From Pleomorphomonas diazotrophica (GTDB lineage: Bacteria; Pseudomonadota; Alphaproteobacteria; Rhizobiales; Pleomorphomonadaceae), in the NCBI RefSeq assembly GCF_002844595.1, contig NZ_PJNW01000016.1:242193-306192 (forward strand): DNA of 64,000 nucleotides, in the 5' to 3' direction. This document shows, in pieces, positions 35,545 through 43,506 of the stretch; the stretch's first letter is position 1, and each line of letters begins with the position of its first letter. Below the pieces are notes generated by a model. That model was given only the letters and a program-made list of their open reading frames with translations. It did no database searches and was not told the origin of the DNA. The translations under genes were made by a program, and so were the position numbers.

Positions 35545-36312
35545 TCAGTCCCGTCCGGTCGCCCAGGCCAGCATCTGCTCGAACAGCGTCTTGTAACCCT
35601 TCCAGGCGACGAAATCGGGCGACAGCCAATGCGGCCCGACGTCTGACGTCCAGGCGACCGTGCGGCCCTTGCCGTAGGTGCCGGTGACCAAGAGCGGCAA
35701 GGAACCGTACTCGGACGATACGGTGGCGAGCACCTCGGCACCCGGCTTGACCTCCACTTCGTTGAAGCCGAGGAGCACCGGCCAATCCTTGCCAATACCC
35801 TTGAGGATCGGATGGTCGGGCTTGCCGGTCACCTCGGCGGCAAACCCCTCCGGCACCTCGACGCGGTCGTCATAGGGCAGGCAGGCAACCGGCAGCACCT
35901 CCTCGACGGCCGTCTTGCGGTAGCGCGCACCACCGTTGATGCCCTGGAAGGAGTAGTAACCGCCGAACATCAGGAGGCCGCCGCCGCTCTGAACGTAATC
36001 GCGGATCAGCTTCAGCCGGTTGGGCGTCGTCTGCGACTTGATCCAGGTATCGGGGTGCAGCAGCAGCGTGTTGGCGCCGATGTCGGAGAGTACCACCGCG
36101 TCATAGGCCGAGAGCGCGTCCATGGTCTGCGGGAAGTCGCGCTGGGCCTCGTGCGAGGGCATGAAGGTGACGTCGAACGGCCCGCCCTTCAGCGCCTTCA
36201 GGAGGTCGTCGGCGCCGGTGTGATAGGTGACGGTGGCAAATTGGTCGAACCCCTTGATGTGGGTCGCCGTGGAAACCCACGATTCGCCGGCCAGCAGGAT
36301 TTTCTTGGTCAT
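35545..36312 (-). CDS. Glutamine amidotransferase-like domain protein
   Basis: A 255-residue class I glutamine-amidotransferase-like protein of the type beginning KKILLAGESWVSTATHIKGF, with LSDIGANTLLLHPDTW, GGGLLMFGGYYSFQGINGGA and TGTYGKGRTVAWTSDVGPHW. The usual nucleophile-elbow cysteine of active amidotransferases is not seen at the FGGYYSF position, so it may be a binding or carbohydrate-processing protein of this fold. Such genes recur in rhizobial sugar operons. It lies between the phosphotriesterase-like and kinase genes. Confidence 0.8.
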   Translation of the reverse strand: MTKKILLAGESWVSTATHIKGFDQFATVTYHTGADDLLKALKGGPFDVTFMPSHEAQRDFPQTMDALSAYDAVVLSDIGANTLLLHPDTWIKSQTTPNRLKLIRDYVQSGGGLLMFGGYYSFQGINGGARYRKTAVEEVLPVACLPYDDRVEVPEGFAAEVTGKPDHPILKGIGKDWPVLLGFNEVEVKPGAEVLATVSSEYGSLPLLVTGTYGKGRTVAWTSDVGPHWLSPDFVAWKGYKTLFEQMLAWATGRD

Positions 36313-36348
36313 TTTGCATTCCTCGCCAGTATGGCTTGAGACCGCCCT

Positions 36349-37437
36349 TCAGGCGGAGAACACCGATTTGGGATTGTCCGTGAGCATGCGCTGGATCACC
36401 GCCTCGTCGAGGCCGTGACGCCGGAGGCGCGGCACGAAATGGCGCAGCACGTGGGCGTAGCCGAAACCGCCGTAGCGGGTCAGCATCATCTTGAGGAACA
36501 CGTCCTGCGACATCAGGACGCGGTCGGCGTAGCCCTTCTCGACCAGCGTCAGGATGCCACGCGCATTGTCCTCGTCGGAGGGCGACTGGGCGTCCTGGTC
36601 GGCGTAGTAATAATCCATGCCGATCATGTCGTATTCGATGAAGGCGCCACGGGCGGCGAGCGACGTCTGGTAGGCGGTGTCGTTCCAGCTCGGGTTCATG
36701 TGACAGAGCACGGTATGGCGGAGGTCGGCGCCCTCCTCTTCCACAACGTCGAGAACCTCGTGGGCGAGCCGTTCCCAGCCGGGCAGATGAATGGTCAGCG
36801 GCACGCCGGTGCGAGCCGAGGCTCGCGCAGCGCCCCTGAGCGAGCGCCGCTCGGCCTCGGTGAAGTCCTTGGAGACGCCGATCTCGCCGATGATGCCAGC
36901 CATCACTGGCGGCTGCGTTTCGCCGCCGCCGACGTCGTCGACGATGAACTGGGCGATGGCCTCGACATCCATGGCTTTCAGCCAGTCGGGATGGCTGAAC
37001 TCGAGATAGAAGCCGGTCCCCATGACGATCTTGAGGCCGGAGAGGCGGGCTATGCGGGCAAGTGCGTCGGGATTGCGACCGATGCCGATGGTGGTGGCGT
37101 CCACCACCGTGTTGCCGCCGAAGCGCCGGTAGCGCTCCAGCTCGCGCAGGGCGAGGTCGGCGTCGTCGAGCGACACGTTGTCGCGGTTGAGATAGGGGTT
37201 CATTCTGAGCTCGCCGATGATCTCGATGTTCACCGGCTGCTCGGAGACCCGGCGCCCCTCATCGTCGATGTCGCAGGGGCAGCGCCACGCCTTGGCGCCG
37301 TCGAGCAGGATGTGCTCGTGCATCAGCGTGACGCCCATCTCTTCGACCGGGACAGGCCCGGTGACCGTCATCACCGTGCCGGACTGGACACCGATCGGCG
37401 CCCGTTCGGCCGGTTTTCCCGCGAACAGGTGTTCCAT
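36349..37437 (-). CDS. Phosphotriesterase-family metal hydrolase
   Basis: A 362-residue amidohydrolase-superfamily protein. Metal ligands are visible: MHEH (His40, His42), the bridging residue region GIIGEIGVSKDF (Glu in place of carbamylated Lys, as in some members), LPGWERLAHEVLD, the LCHMNPSW histidine and the late MSQDVFLK aspartate. Family members hydrolyse lactones, phosphoesters or sugar phospho-lactones; in a sugar operon a lactonase role is most likely, but that is inference. It starts two bases before the end of the permease gene, so it is tightly coupled to transport. Confidence 0.85.
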   Translation of the reverse strand: MEHLFAGKPAERAPIGVQSGTVMTVTGPVPVEEMGVTLMHEHILLDGAKAWRCPCDIDDEGRRVSEQPVNIEIIGELRMNPYLNRDNVSLDDADLALRELERYRRFGGNTVVDATTIGIGRNPDALARIARLSGLKIVMGTGFYLEFSHPDWLKAMDVEAIAQFIVDDVGGGETQPPVMAGIIGEIGVSKDFTEAERRSLRGAARASARTGVPLTIHLPGWERLAHEVLDVVEEEGADLRHTVLCHMNPSWNDTAYQTSLAARGAFIEYDMIGMDYYYADQDAQSPSDEDNARGILTLVEKGYADRVLMSQDVFLKMMLTRYGGFGYAHVLRHFVPRLRRHGLDEAVIQRMLTDNPKSVFSA

Positions 37438-37439
37438 GA

Positions 37440-38441
37440 TCAGCGACTCCTCGACCCGCCCTTGAACAGACGGAAGTTCAACCAGATGGCGATGAGAATG
37501 ATCGAGCCGGTGACGATCGGCGTCAGGAACGGCGACAGGTGGGCGAGGATCAGACCGTTGGCGATCACCGCCACGGTCAGCGCGCCCAGGATGGTGCCCA
37601 CCACCGAGCCACGACCGCCGAACAGGGATGTGCCGCCCAGCACCACGGCGGCGATGACATCGAGCTCGAAGCCCTGGCCGGAGTTGGACGAGCCGGAACC
37701 GAGCCGCGAGGCGAGAATGATGCCGGCAAGCGCCGCCGCCGAACCGGTCAGCACGTAGACCATGAGCGTGACGAGGCGCGTGTTGACGCCGGCCCGCCGC
37801 ACCGCCTCGGCGTTGGCGCCGACGCCGGTGACGTAGCGGCCGAAGGTCGTCTCATTGAAGGCGGTATAGGCGAGGGCCAGCACGACGATGGCAATCAGCG
37901 CCGGCACCGGCATGCCGATGAACCAGGCGCGGCCGATCATGTTGAAGCCGCTCGCCGGGTCGACCGGAATGGAATAGCCGCCGGTGATCAGAAGCGCGAT
38001 GCCGCGGATCACCGACAGGCCGGCCAGCGTGACGATGAAGGCGGGGATGCCTTCGTAGGCGATGAAGAAGCCCTGCAACGCACCCACTGCGGCGCCGAGG
38101 CAAAGAAGCGCCAGCACCACGATCGGCCAGGGTACGCCCCATTGCAGCAACACGGCCGACAGCGTCGCCGTCAGCGCCAGCACCGACCCGACCGAAAGGT
38201 CGATGCCGCCGGTGGTGATGACGAAGGTCATGGCCGAGGCGACGATCAGCAGCGGCGCCGACTGGCGCACGATGTTGAGGAGGTTGGGCGTGGTCAGGAA
38301 AGCGTCGGTCGCCAGCGAGAAGACGATGCAGACCACCGCGAAGAACAGGGCGATGGACACGACGCCGCCCCGGGCAACGGCCTTCTCGTGCCAACTCGCC
38401 TTGACGAGGCGCGAGGAGGTTTCCGATTTGATGGCGCTCAT
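37440..38441 (-). CDS. Ribose/fructose-type ABC transporter permease
   Basis: A 333-residue inner-membrane permease of the RbsC/FrcC family with about 8-10 helices. It contains VITTGGIDLSVGSVLALTAT, the cytoplasmic coupling loop around RYVTGVGANAEAVRRAGVNT and GFELDVIAAVVLGGTSLFGG. It overlaps the upstream ATPase gene by four bases. Together with the ATPase and binding protein it forms a CUT2 importer for a monosaccharide-like solute. Confidence 0.92.
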   Translation of the reverse strand: MSAIKSETSSRLVKASWHEKAVARGGVVSIALFFAVVCIVFSLATDAFLTTPNLLNIVRQSAPLLIVASAMTFVITTGGIDLSVGSVLALTATLSAVLLQWGVPWPIVVLALLCLGAAVGALQGFFIAYEGIPAFIVTLAGLSVIRGIALLITGGYSIPVDPASGFNMIGRAWFIGMPVPALIAIVVLALAYTAFNETTFGRYVTGVGANAEAVRRAGVNTRLVTLMVYVLTGSAAALAGIILASRLGSGSSNSGQGFELDVIAAVVLGGTSLFGGRGSVVGTILGALTVAVIANGLILAHLSPFLTPIVTGSIILIAIWLNFRLFKGGSRSR

Positions 38442-39235
38442 GCCGGAACTCCCGTGCTGCCGGCCGCTCCGGCCGAACGGGCGGCGAACTTGCGCCCGAC
38501 GATCAGGTTGACCACTTCCTCGATGCTGGTTTCGGACACGTGGCGTTCGGCGACGTTGCGCCCCTCGTACATGACCTGGATGCGGTCGCAGACCAGGAAC
38601 AGGTCCTGCAGGCGATGGGTTATCAGGATCACCGACACGCCACGGGCACTGACGGCGCGGATCAGGTCGAGCACCGCTTCAACTTCAGCGACGGCCAGGG
38701 CGGCCGTGGGTTCGTCCATGATCAGCACGCGCGGATCGAAGGAGGCGGCGCGGCCGATGGCGATCGATTGCCGCTGGCCGCCCGAGAGGTTCTCGACCTT
38801 GAGGCGGGTGTCGGCGATGACGATGCCCAGGCGATCGAGCATGGCGCGCGCCTCGGCGTGCATGCGCGCCTTGTCGAGGAACGACAAGCCGGCGATCCGG
38901 CGGCGCGGCTCGCGGCCGAGAAACAGGTTGCCGGCGACGTCCACGGTGTCGCAGAGGGAGAGGTCCTGATAGACCATCTCGACACGGGCGGCGCGAGCGT
39001 CCGCGGGCGAGGCGAAGCTGACGACCTCGCCGTCGATCTCTATGCTGCCGGCATCAGGAATGATGGCGCCCGACAGAACCTTGCTGAGCGTCGACTTGCC
39101 GGCGCCGTTGTCACCGACAAGGCCGAGCACTTCGCCCGGCTTCAGCGTCAGCGACACGTCGTCGAGCACCTGAATGGGATGGTAGCGCTTGGAGATGCCG
39201 GTCATCCGCACGCGATAAGGCAAGCTGTCCGTCAT
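38438..39235 (-). CDS. Single-domain ABC transporter ATPase (FrcA-like)
   Basis: A 265-residue ATPase with only one nucleotide-binding domain: Walker A GLVGDNGAGKSTLSKVL, signature ENLSGGQRQSIAIGRAA and Walker B VLIMDEPTAAL. This matches the half-length FrcA type, which must dimerise, unlike the duplicated RbsA proteins elsewhere in this window. ATG at 39235 fits the family start; the frame extends 15 codons upstream. It overlaps the permease gene downstream and is separated from the binding-protein gene by a hairpin-bearing 145-base gap. Confidence 0.92.
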   Translation of the reverse strand: MTDSLPYRVRMTGISKRYHPIQVLDDVSLTLKPGEVLGLVGDNGAGKSTLSKVLSGAIIPDAGSIEIDGEVVSFASPADARAARVEMVYQDLSLCDTVDVAGNLFLGREPRRRIAGLSFLDKARMHAEARAMLDRLGIVIADTRLKVENLSGGQRQSIAIGRAASFDPRVLIMDEPTAALAVAEVEAVLDLIRAVSARGVSVILITHRLQDLFLVCDRIQVMYEGRNVAERHVSETSIEEVVNLIVGRKFAARSAGAAGSTGVPA

Positions 39236-39284
39236 GCTGAAATCCACTCGGGAGCGGCCAGTGGCCCGCCCATTGGACATGGCA

Positions 39285-39318
39285 TCCCGCCGGCGGGTCG
39301 CCTATACGGCCGGCGGGA
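39285..39318 (-). other. Hairpin between binding-protein and ATPase genes
   Basis: TCCCGCCGGC (39285-39294) pairs perfectly with GCCGGCGGGA (39309-39318) across a 14-base loop. It follows the binding-protein stop and precedes the ATPase gene, a position typical of mRNA-stabilising or partially terminating structures. Confidence 0.6.
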
Positions 39319-39380
39319 GGCAGCGATGCACGGGAGCGCCGAGAGCCATCTCGACGCCCCGACCCGTTATAGAACTCCGG

Positions 39381-40316
39381 TCACTCGAACATCGACTTGA
39401 AGTCGGCGACGTTGCTCTTGGTGACAATGGTCACGGGCACATTGATGATCGGATCGACGGTGCCGCCCTTCTTGAGCGTCATCAGCGCCTCGACGGCGGC
39501 CTTGCCCTCGCCGGCCGGATCCTGCTGGACGACGGCGACGACCCAGCCTTCTTCGATGCCCTGAACGGCCTGCTTGGTCAGGTCCCAGCCGAACACCTTG
39601 ACGCTGTCGGTGTGGCCCTGGGCGGTGACGGCGGACACCGCGCCGATCAGTGCCGGCTCGCCGGTGGCGTAAAGCGTGCCCATGGTCGGGTTGGCGGTCA
39701 TCAGGTTCTCGGCGGCCGACAGGGCGACATCCTGGACGTTCTGACCGTCGACCGTGTCGAGGAAGGTCACGTCGGCGCCGCTCGCCGTAACCGCCTTCTT
39801 GAAGCCGTCGAGGCGCTGGTTCTGGATGAACGAATTGAGCGCCCCGACGACACCTACGGTCGCCTTGCCGCCCATTTCGGCCTTCACGTAATCGGCGTAG
39901 AACTTGCCGATATCCTCGCCGGCCTTCGTGTTGTCGACACCGACGAAGGCGACGTTGTCGCCATCGGGAATCTGGGCATCAATGGCGATCACCGGAATGC
40001 CGGCGGCCTTGGCGGCGGTGATGGCCGGCTTGACGCCGTTGACATCGATGGCCACCAGAATGATGCCGTCGACCTTCTGGGTGATATAGTTCTCGATGGC
40101 GTCGTTCTGCGCGGCAGGAACGTTGTTGGCATTGAAGATGACGAGATCGACGCCGGCAGCCTTGGCAGCGGCCGTGGCACCATCATTGATCTGGTTGAAG
40201 AACAGCGCCTGCTGATTGATGTTGACGAGTGCAAATGTCTCGGCGGAGGCCTGCGACAAGCTGGCTACGAAAGCGGACGCGAGGACGCTGCCCGCCAGAA
40301 TCCTGGAAAGACGCAT
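39381..40316 (-). CDS. Ribose/fructose-type ABC transporter substrate-binding protein
   Basis: The 311-residue periplasmic protein has a signal peptide (MRLSRILAGSVLASAFVASL, cleavage near QASA). The periplasmic-binding-protein-like I fold is shown by TFALVNINQQALFFNQINDG, KVDGIILVAIDVNGVKPAIT, NVAFVGVDNTKAGEDIGKFY and KVFGWDLTKQAVQGIEEG. AGGGG precedes ATG 40316. It is the first gene of the eight-gene minus-strand operon. The ligand is a pentose- or hexose-like compound, not predictable here. Confidence 0.9.
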   Translation of the reverse strand: MRLSRILAGSVLASAFVASLSQASAETFALVNINQQALFFNQINDGATAAAKAAGVDLVIFNANNVPAAQNDAIENYITQKVDGIILVAIDVNGVKPAITAAKAAGIPVIAIDAQIPDGDNVAFVGVDNTKAGEDIGKFYADYVKAEMGGKATVGVVGALNSFIQNQRLDGFKKAVTASGADVTFLDTVDGQNVQDVALSAAENLMTANPTMGTLYATGEPALIGAVSAVTAQGHTDSVKVFGWDLTKQAVQGIEEGWVVAVVQQDPAGEGKAAVEALMTLKKGGTVDPIINVPVTIVTKSNVADFKSMFE

Positions 40317-40380
40317 TTGGGATCCCCTTTGGTTATTTCGCCCCTTTTGAGGCTTGTTGGCGCCGAATGGCACAGCGCGA

Positions 40381-40409
40381 TATTTCAAGATTGTTGACTT
40401 ATTGTCAAG
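40381..40409 (-). promoter_or_regulatory. Promoter and operator candidate for the binding-protein operon
   Basis: On the minus strand TTGACA (40409-40404) is followed after 17 bases by AAATAT (40386-40381). The -35 lies inside a perfect palindrome TTGAC-TTATT-GTCAA (40395-40409), so a repressor binding it would block the promoter. The -10 match is only fair. Confidence 0.45.
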
Positions 40410-40523
40410 TAACTTGAACAGCGATTTCAGCGGCAATCCGGCCATTCAGCGGGGACGCTTCGCCATACCGAGAAATGAAGATATCGGCGCCGGGTCATAG
40501 TCGGCCCAAGCGATTGGCGCACT

Positions 40524-41150
40524 TCAGAAGGTCGCCGGCGTGTTCACCCAGAAGATGCTGGCCCGACGGTCACCGGCATTCCGGTAATGGTGCGGCAGGT
40601 CGGAGTTGAAGGCGAAGGCGTCGCCTTCCCTCAGGTGGAAGCTCCGCTCGCCGACGATCAGCTCGACCTCTCCGACGATGACATATCCAACTTCCTCTCC
40701 GACGTGCTGGATGGGGCCAGCGCTTTCCCCGCCCACCTCGACATGGTGGATGTTGCACTGCAGGAGATGGCCGGGCGAGTAGGGAATGATCCGTTCAAGC
40801 GCGATGCCCTTGCCGCGACGTAGCGGATCGAGCGTCAGAACAGGCCGCGTGCCGGCCCGGAAGATCATGCCTTCCTCGCCGTGCGACTCCTCGAAGAACC
40901 AGCCGATGTTCTTGTCGAGCACCTTGATGATCCGGTGCAGCATGGGCAGGGAGGGTGAGGCCTTGCCGTTCTCGATCTTCGACAGCAGGCTTTCCGAGCA
41001 GTTGGCTGCCTCCGCCAGCGCCTTCAGCGTCATGCCGCGCGTTTGGCGCGCCAGCTTGAGACGCGTGCCAAGGCCGACCGGCATGCCGTGACGGGTGTCT
41101 TCGGCCTGTGCGCCGGGGGCATCAACAACGACCGTGTCGTCCGTCTTCAT
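40524..41150 (-). CDS. XRE-family regulator with C-terminal cupin domain
   Basis: The 208-residue regulator has an N-terminal helix-turn-helix (RLKLARQTRGMTLKALAEAA, then SESLLSKIENGKASPSLPML) and a cupin sensor (QHVGEEVGYVIVGEVELIVG, EGDAFAFNSDLPHHYRN) with the His/Glu pattern expected of a metal- or ligand-binding cupin. Such proteins usually control adjacent catabolic genes. It lies directly upstream of the eight-gene transport operon on the same strand, separated by the palindromic promoter region, and is its likely regulator. Confidence 0.9.
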   Translation of the reverse strand: MKTDDTVVVDAPGAQAEDTRHGMPVGLGTRLKLARQTRGMTLKALAEAANCSESLLSKIENGKASPSLPMLHRIIKVLDKNIGWFFEESHGEEGMIFRAGTRPVLTLDPLRRGKGIALERIIPYSPGHLLQCNIHHVEVGGESAGPIQHVGEEVGYVIVGEVELIVGERSFHLREGDAFAFNSDLPHHYRNAGDRRASIFWVNTPATF

Positions 41151-41359
41151 AAAACACTTTCCTGGCCGGCCGGATCACCCACAGACGCTGCCCGGAGCAG
41201 GCTTGGATGCAACGAACCGGCCCGCGCCGTCCGGATCGCACCCCTGAGGCTAAGACCGTTCGGATTGAGACTCAACTCGCGGCATTCGTCAATGTGGCGA
41301 CCTGCCACCATCGAGGGAGGCCCATCCCGGCCAATGGGGAGATAGCCTCCTCACGCGTC

Positions 41360-41418
41360 TTGACAGACTTCAGCCTCGCCCTCTTAATGTCAGATGTCAG
41401 ACCAATTTACCGGACATT
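41360..41418 (+). promoter_or_regulatory. Promoter and operator of the FadR-type regulator
   Basis: TTGACA (41360-41365) and TTAATG (41384-41389, 18-base spacer) form a candidate promoter. AATGTC (41386-41391) and GACATT (41413-41418) make an inverted repeat across the likely transcription start, next to a direct TGTCAG duplication. This placement suggests autoregulation and supports the downstream start codon at 41445. Confidence 0.45.
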
Positions 41419-41444
41419 GTTCCGGCGACCGAAATGGCGGGCAG

Positions 41445-42158
41445 ATGGCGGGCGATATTTCTTCCCTTGAACGCATTCCGCGTGTCGACCGCGTCCGCAG
41501 CGTGATGAACGCGCTTGCCGATCACATCGAGCGCGCCGGCATGAAGCCGGGCGACAAGCTGCCGACCGAGCGCGAGCTGTCTCTGGCGCTGGGCGTCGGC
41601 CGATCGACGGTGCGCGAGGTGATCCGGCAGTTGCAGGCGCTCGGCGTCGCCGAACCGCGCGTCGGCTCCGGCACCTTCCTCATGCGGACGATCTCGCCGG
41701 GCACGGTTCACGTGCCGCTGTCGCTGGACATGTCGCATCTGAGGGACGCCTTGCTGCAAACGCTGGAAGTGCGGCGCGGACTGGAAGTGGAGGCGTCGGC
41801 GGTGGCGGCACTTAGGCATACGGCCGAGGACGTTCCCCTCATGGCGGCGACGCTGGCCGAGATGGAGCGCGTCCACCTCGACAAGGGAACGGCCGGCCGG
41901 GAAGACCTTGCCTTTCATCTCTCGATCTACGACGCCACCCATAACCCATTGTTTCCGCGCCTGCTCGAGCAGATGCGCGAGACCTTCGAGGGGTTTTTCG
42001 ACCAGCCGTTCGACCGACCGGATTTTGCCCGGCGGTCCTTCCCGTTCCACCGTGAACTGTTCGAGGCGATCGTCGCCCGCAACGTCCCGCTGGCGCGCGA
42101 GAAGACCTACGCGATCCTCGAGATTGTCGAGGAAGACATCAAGGACATGTCGAGATGA
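41445..42158 (+). CDS. GntR/FadR-family transcriptional regulator
   Basis: A 237-residue protein with a GntR winged helix (HIERAGMKPGDKLPTERELS, LGVGRSTVREVIRQLQALGV) and an FCD ligand domain containing the metal-type histidines in LAFHLSIYDATHN and SFPFHRELFEAI. I chose ATG 41445 because a candidate promoter covers the alternative start at 41394. Its stop overlaps the next gene by four bases (ATGA), so regulator and PLP enzyme are co-translated. It probably controls the PLP-enzyme and CUT1-transporter genes that follow. Confidence 0.88.
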   Translation: MAGDISSLERIPRVDRVRSVMNALADHIERAGMKPGDKLPTERELSLALGVGRSTVREVIRQLQALGVAEPRVGSGTFLMRTISPGTVHVPLSLDMSHLRDALLQTLEVRRGLEVEASAVAALRHTAEDVPLMAATLAEMERVHLDKGTAGREDLAFHLSIYDATHNPLFPRLLEQMRETFEGFFDQPFDRPDFARRSFPFHRELFEAIVARNVPLAREKTYAILEIVEEDIKDMSR

Positions 42159-43324
42159 GTGAGGATGCCGACCCGATCAGGCGCGCCAGCCTGATCGTCG
42201 CCCATGACGAGGTGAATGCCTACGACGCCGTGGTGCCACCGATCGCCCAGACGTCGCTGTTCACCTTCTCGTCCTATGACGAGATGAACGAGACCTACAT
42301 GGGCAAGAAGACCCGACCGACCTACAGCCGCGGTCTCAACCCGACCGTCCGACACTTTGAAGACATGATCGCGCAGCTTGAGGGTGGGGAAGACGCCATC
42401 GGCTTCGCCTCGGGCATGGCGGCGATTTCCTCGACGGTGATGACCTTCGTCCGCCCCGGCGACAAGCTGCTCTGCGTCCGCCACGTCTATCCCGACGCCT
42501 ATCGCCTGTTCGAGATCCTGCTCCGGCAATATGGCGTCCGCACCGTCTATGTCGATGGTCGCGACGAAGCGGAAGTGGCCCGCGAACTGCCGGGCGCCGC
42601 GCTGTTCTACATCGAAAGCCCTACCAGTTGGTCGATGGATGCGCTCGATGTCGCCTCCCTCGCCTCCCTCGCCCGCAAGCATGGCGTCGTCACGACGATC
42701 GACAACAGCTGGGCGTCGCCGGTCTTCCAGCAGCCGTTGTCGCTGGGCGTCGATCTGGTTCTTCATTCGGCTTCGAAATACATCGGCGGCCATTCCGACG
42801 TGGTCGCCGGCGTGGTGACCGGATCGAAGGCGCTGATCGGCAGGATCCGCGCGACGACTTATCCCTATCTCGGCGGCAAGCTGTCACCCTTCGACGCCTG
42901 GCTGTTGATCCGCGGCCTCCGGACACTGCCGACCCGCATGAAAGCCCATGAAGCAGCGGCACTTCATATCGCCCGCAAGCTCGCCGCCCATCCGCTCGTC
43001 GAAAACGTTCTGCACCCCGGCCTCGGCAACAGCCTGCCGCCCGGCCTTTCCGGCACGTCGGGCCTGTTCTCGTTCACCTTCGCCGAGGGCGTCGACATCC
43101 CGAAGTTCGCCGACCGACTGAAGCTGTTCAAGCTCGGCGTCAGTTGGGGGGGACACGAGAGCCTCGTCGTTCCGGCGACGGTCGTTCACAACCAGGCCGC
43201 CGGGCCGAACTCGGCGGTCGACTTCGGCATCAGTCCGCGCGTGGTGCGCCTGCATGTTGGCCTCGAAGGCGCGGACGCGTTGTGGGCCGACCTCGGCGCG
43301 GCCATCGACGCGGCGCGCCTGTAG
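42155..43324 (+). CDS. Trans-sulfuration-type PLP enzyme (Cys/Met metabolism family)
   Basis: A 389-residue fold-type I enzyme of the cystathionine gamma-synthase/beta-lyase family. YSRGLNPTVRHFEDMIAQLE, GEDAIGFASGMAAISSTVM, TTIDNSWASPVFQQPLSLG and LVLHSASKYIGGHSDVVAG (PLP lysine) are intact, and the C-terminal VSWGGHESLVVPA matches beta-lyases. Carbon-sulfur bond cleavage is the most likely chemistry. Being fused in operon with a FadR-type regulator and followed by a complete CUT1 importer, it may act on an imported sulfur-containing or S-conjugated compound rather than in methionine synthesis. Confidence 0.88.
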   Translation: MSEDADPIRRASLIVAHDEVNAYDAVVPPIAQTSLFTFSSYDEMNETYMGKKTRPTYSRGLNPTVRHFEDMIAQLEGGEDAIGFASGMAAISSTVMTFVRPGDKLLCVRHVYPDAYRLFEILLRQYGVRTVYVDGRDEAEVARELPGAALFYIESPTSWSMDALDVASLASLARKHGVVTTIDNSWASPVFQQPLSLGVDLVLHSASKYIGGHSDVVAGVVTGSKALIGRIRATTYPYLGGKLSPFDAWLLIRGLRTLPTRMKAHEAAALHIARKLAAHPLVENVLHPGLGNSLPPGLSGTSGLFSFTFAEGVDIPKFADRLKLFKLGVSWGGHESLVVPATVVHNQAAGPNSAVDFGISPRVVRLHVGLEGADALWADLGAAIDAARL

Positions 43325-43414
43325 GAGGACCAGCCTCGTCAACACTTCTCCGGCTTGGAGGGGCCGGCCAGGGCATCGGAGCAAAACAAAAAAACAGGGG
43401 CGCTGATGCCCGAT

Positions 43415-43433
43415 CGGCCGGGATGACCGGCCG
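43415..43433 (+). other. Hairpin in leader of CUT1 binding-protein gene
   Basis: CGGCCGG (43415-43421) pairs perfectly with CCGGCCG (43427-43433). A longer-range pairing GGGCATC (43371-43377) with GATGCCC (43405-43411) encloses an A-rich loop. Both fall in the 182-base gap between the PLP enzyme and the binding-protein gene and may be a partial terminator for the upstream pair. Confidence 0.45.
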
Positions 43434-43506
43434 GACAACAGAAGACCGCAAGGCGGGGCCTCCAGCACCCCGCCCTCATGTGGCAACCAAGGAAAGGGGA
43501 ACTTTC

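Noticed and set aside
36415..37758. Long plus-strand frame opposite the phosphotriesterase-like gene
   Set aside because: It is antisense to a well-supported gene and has no motif.
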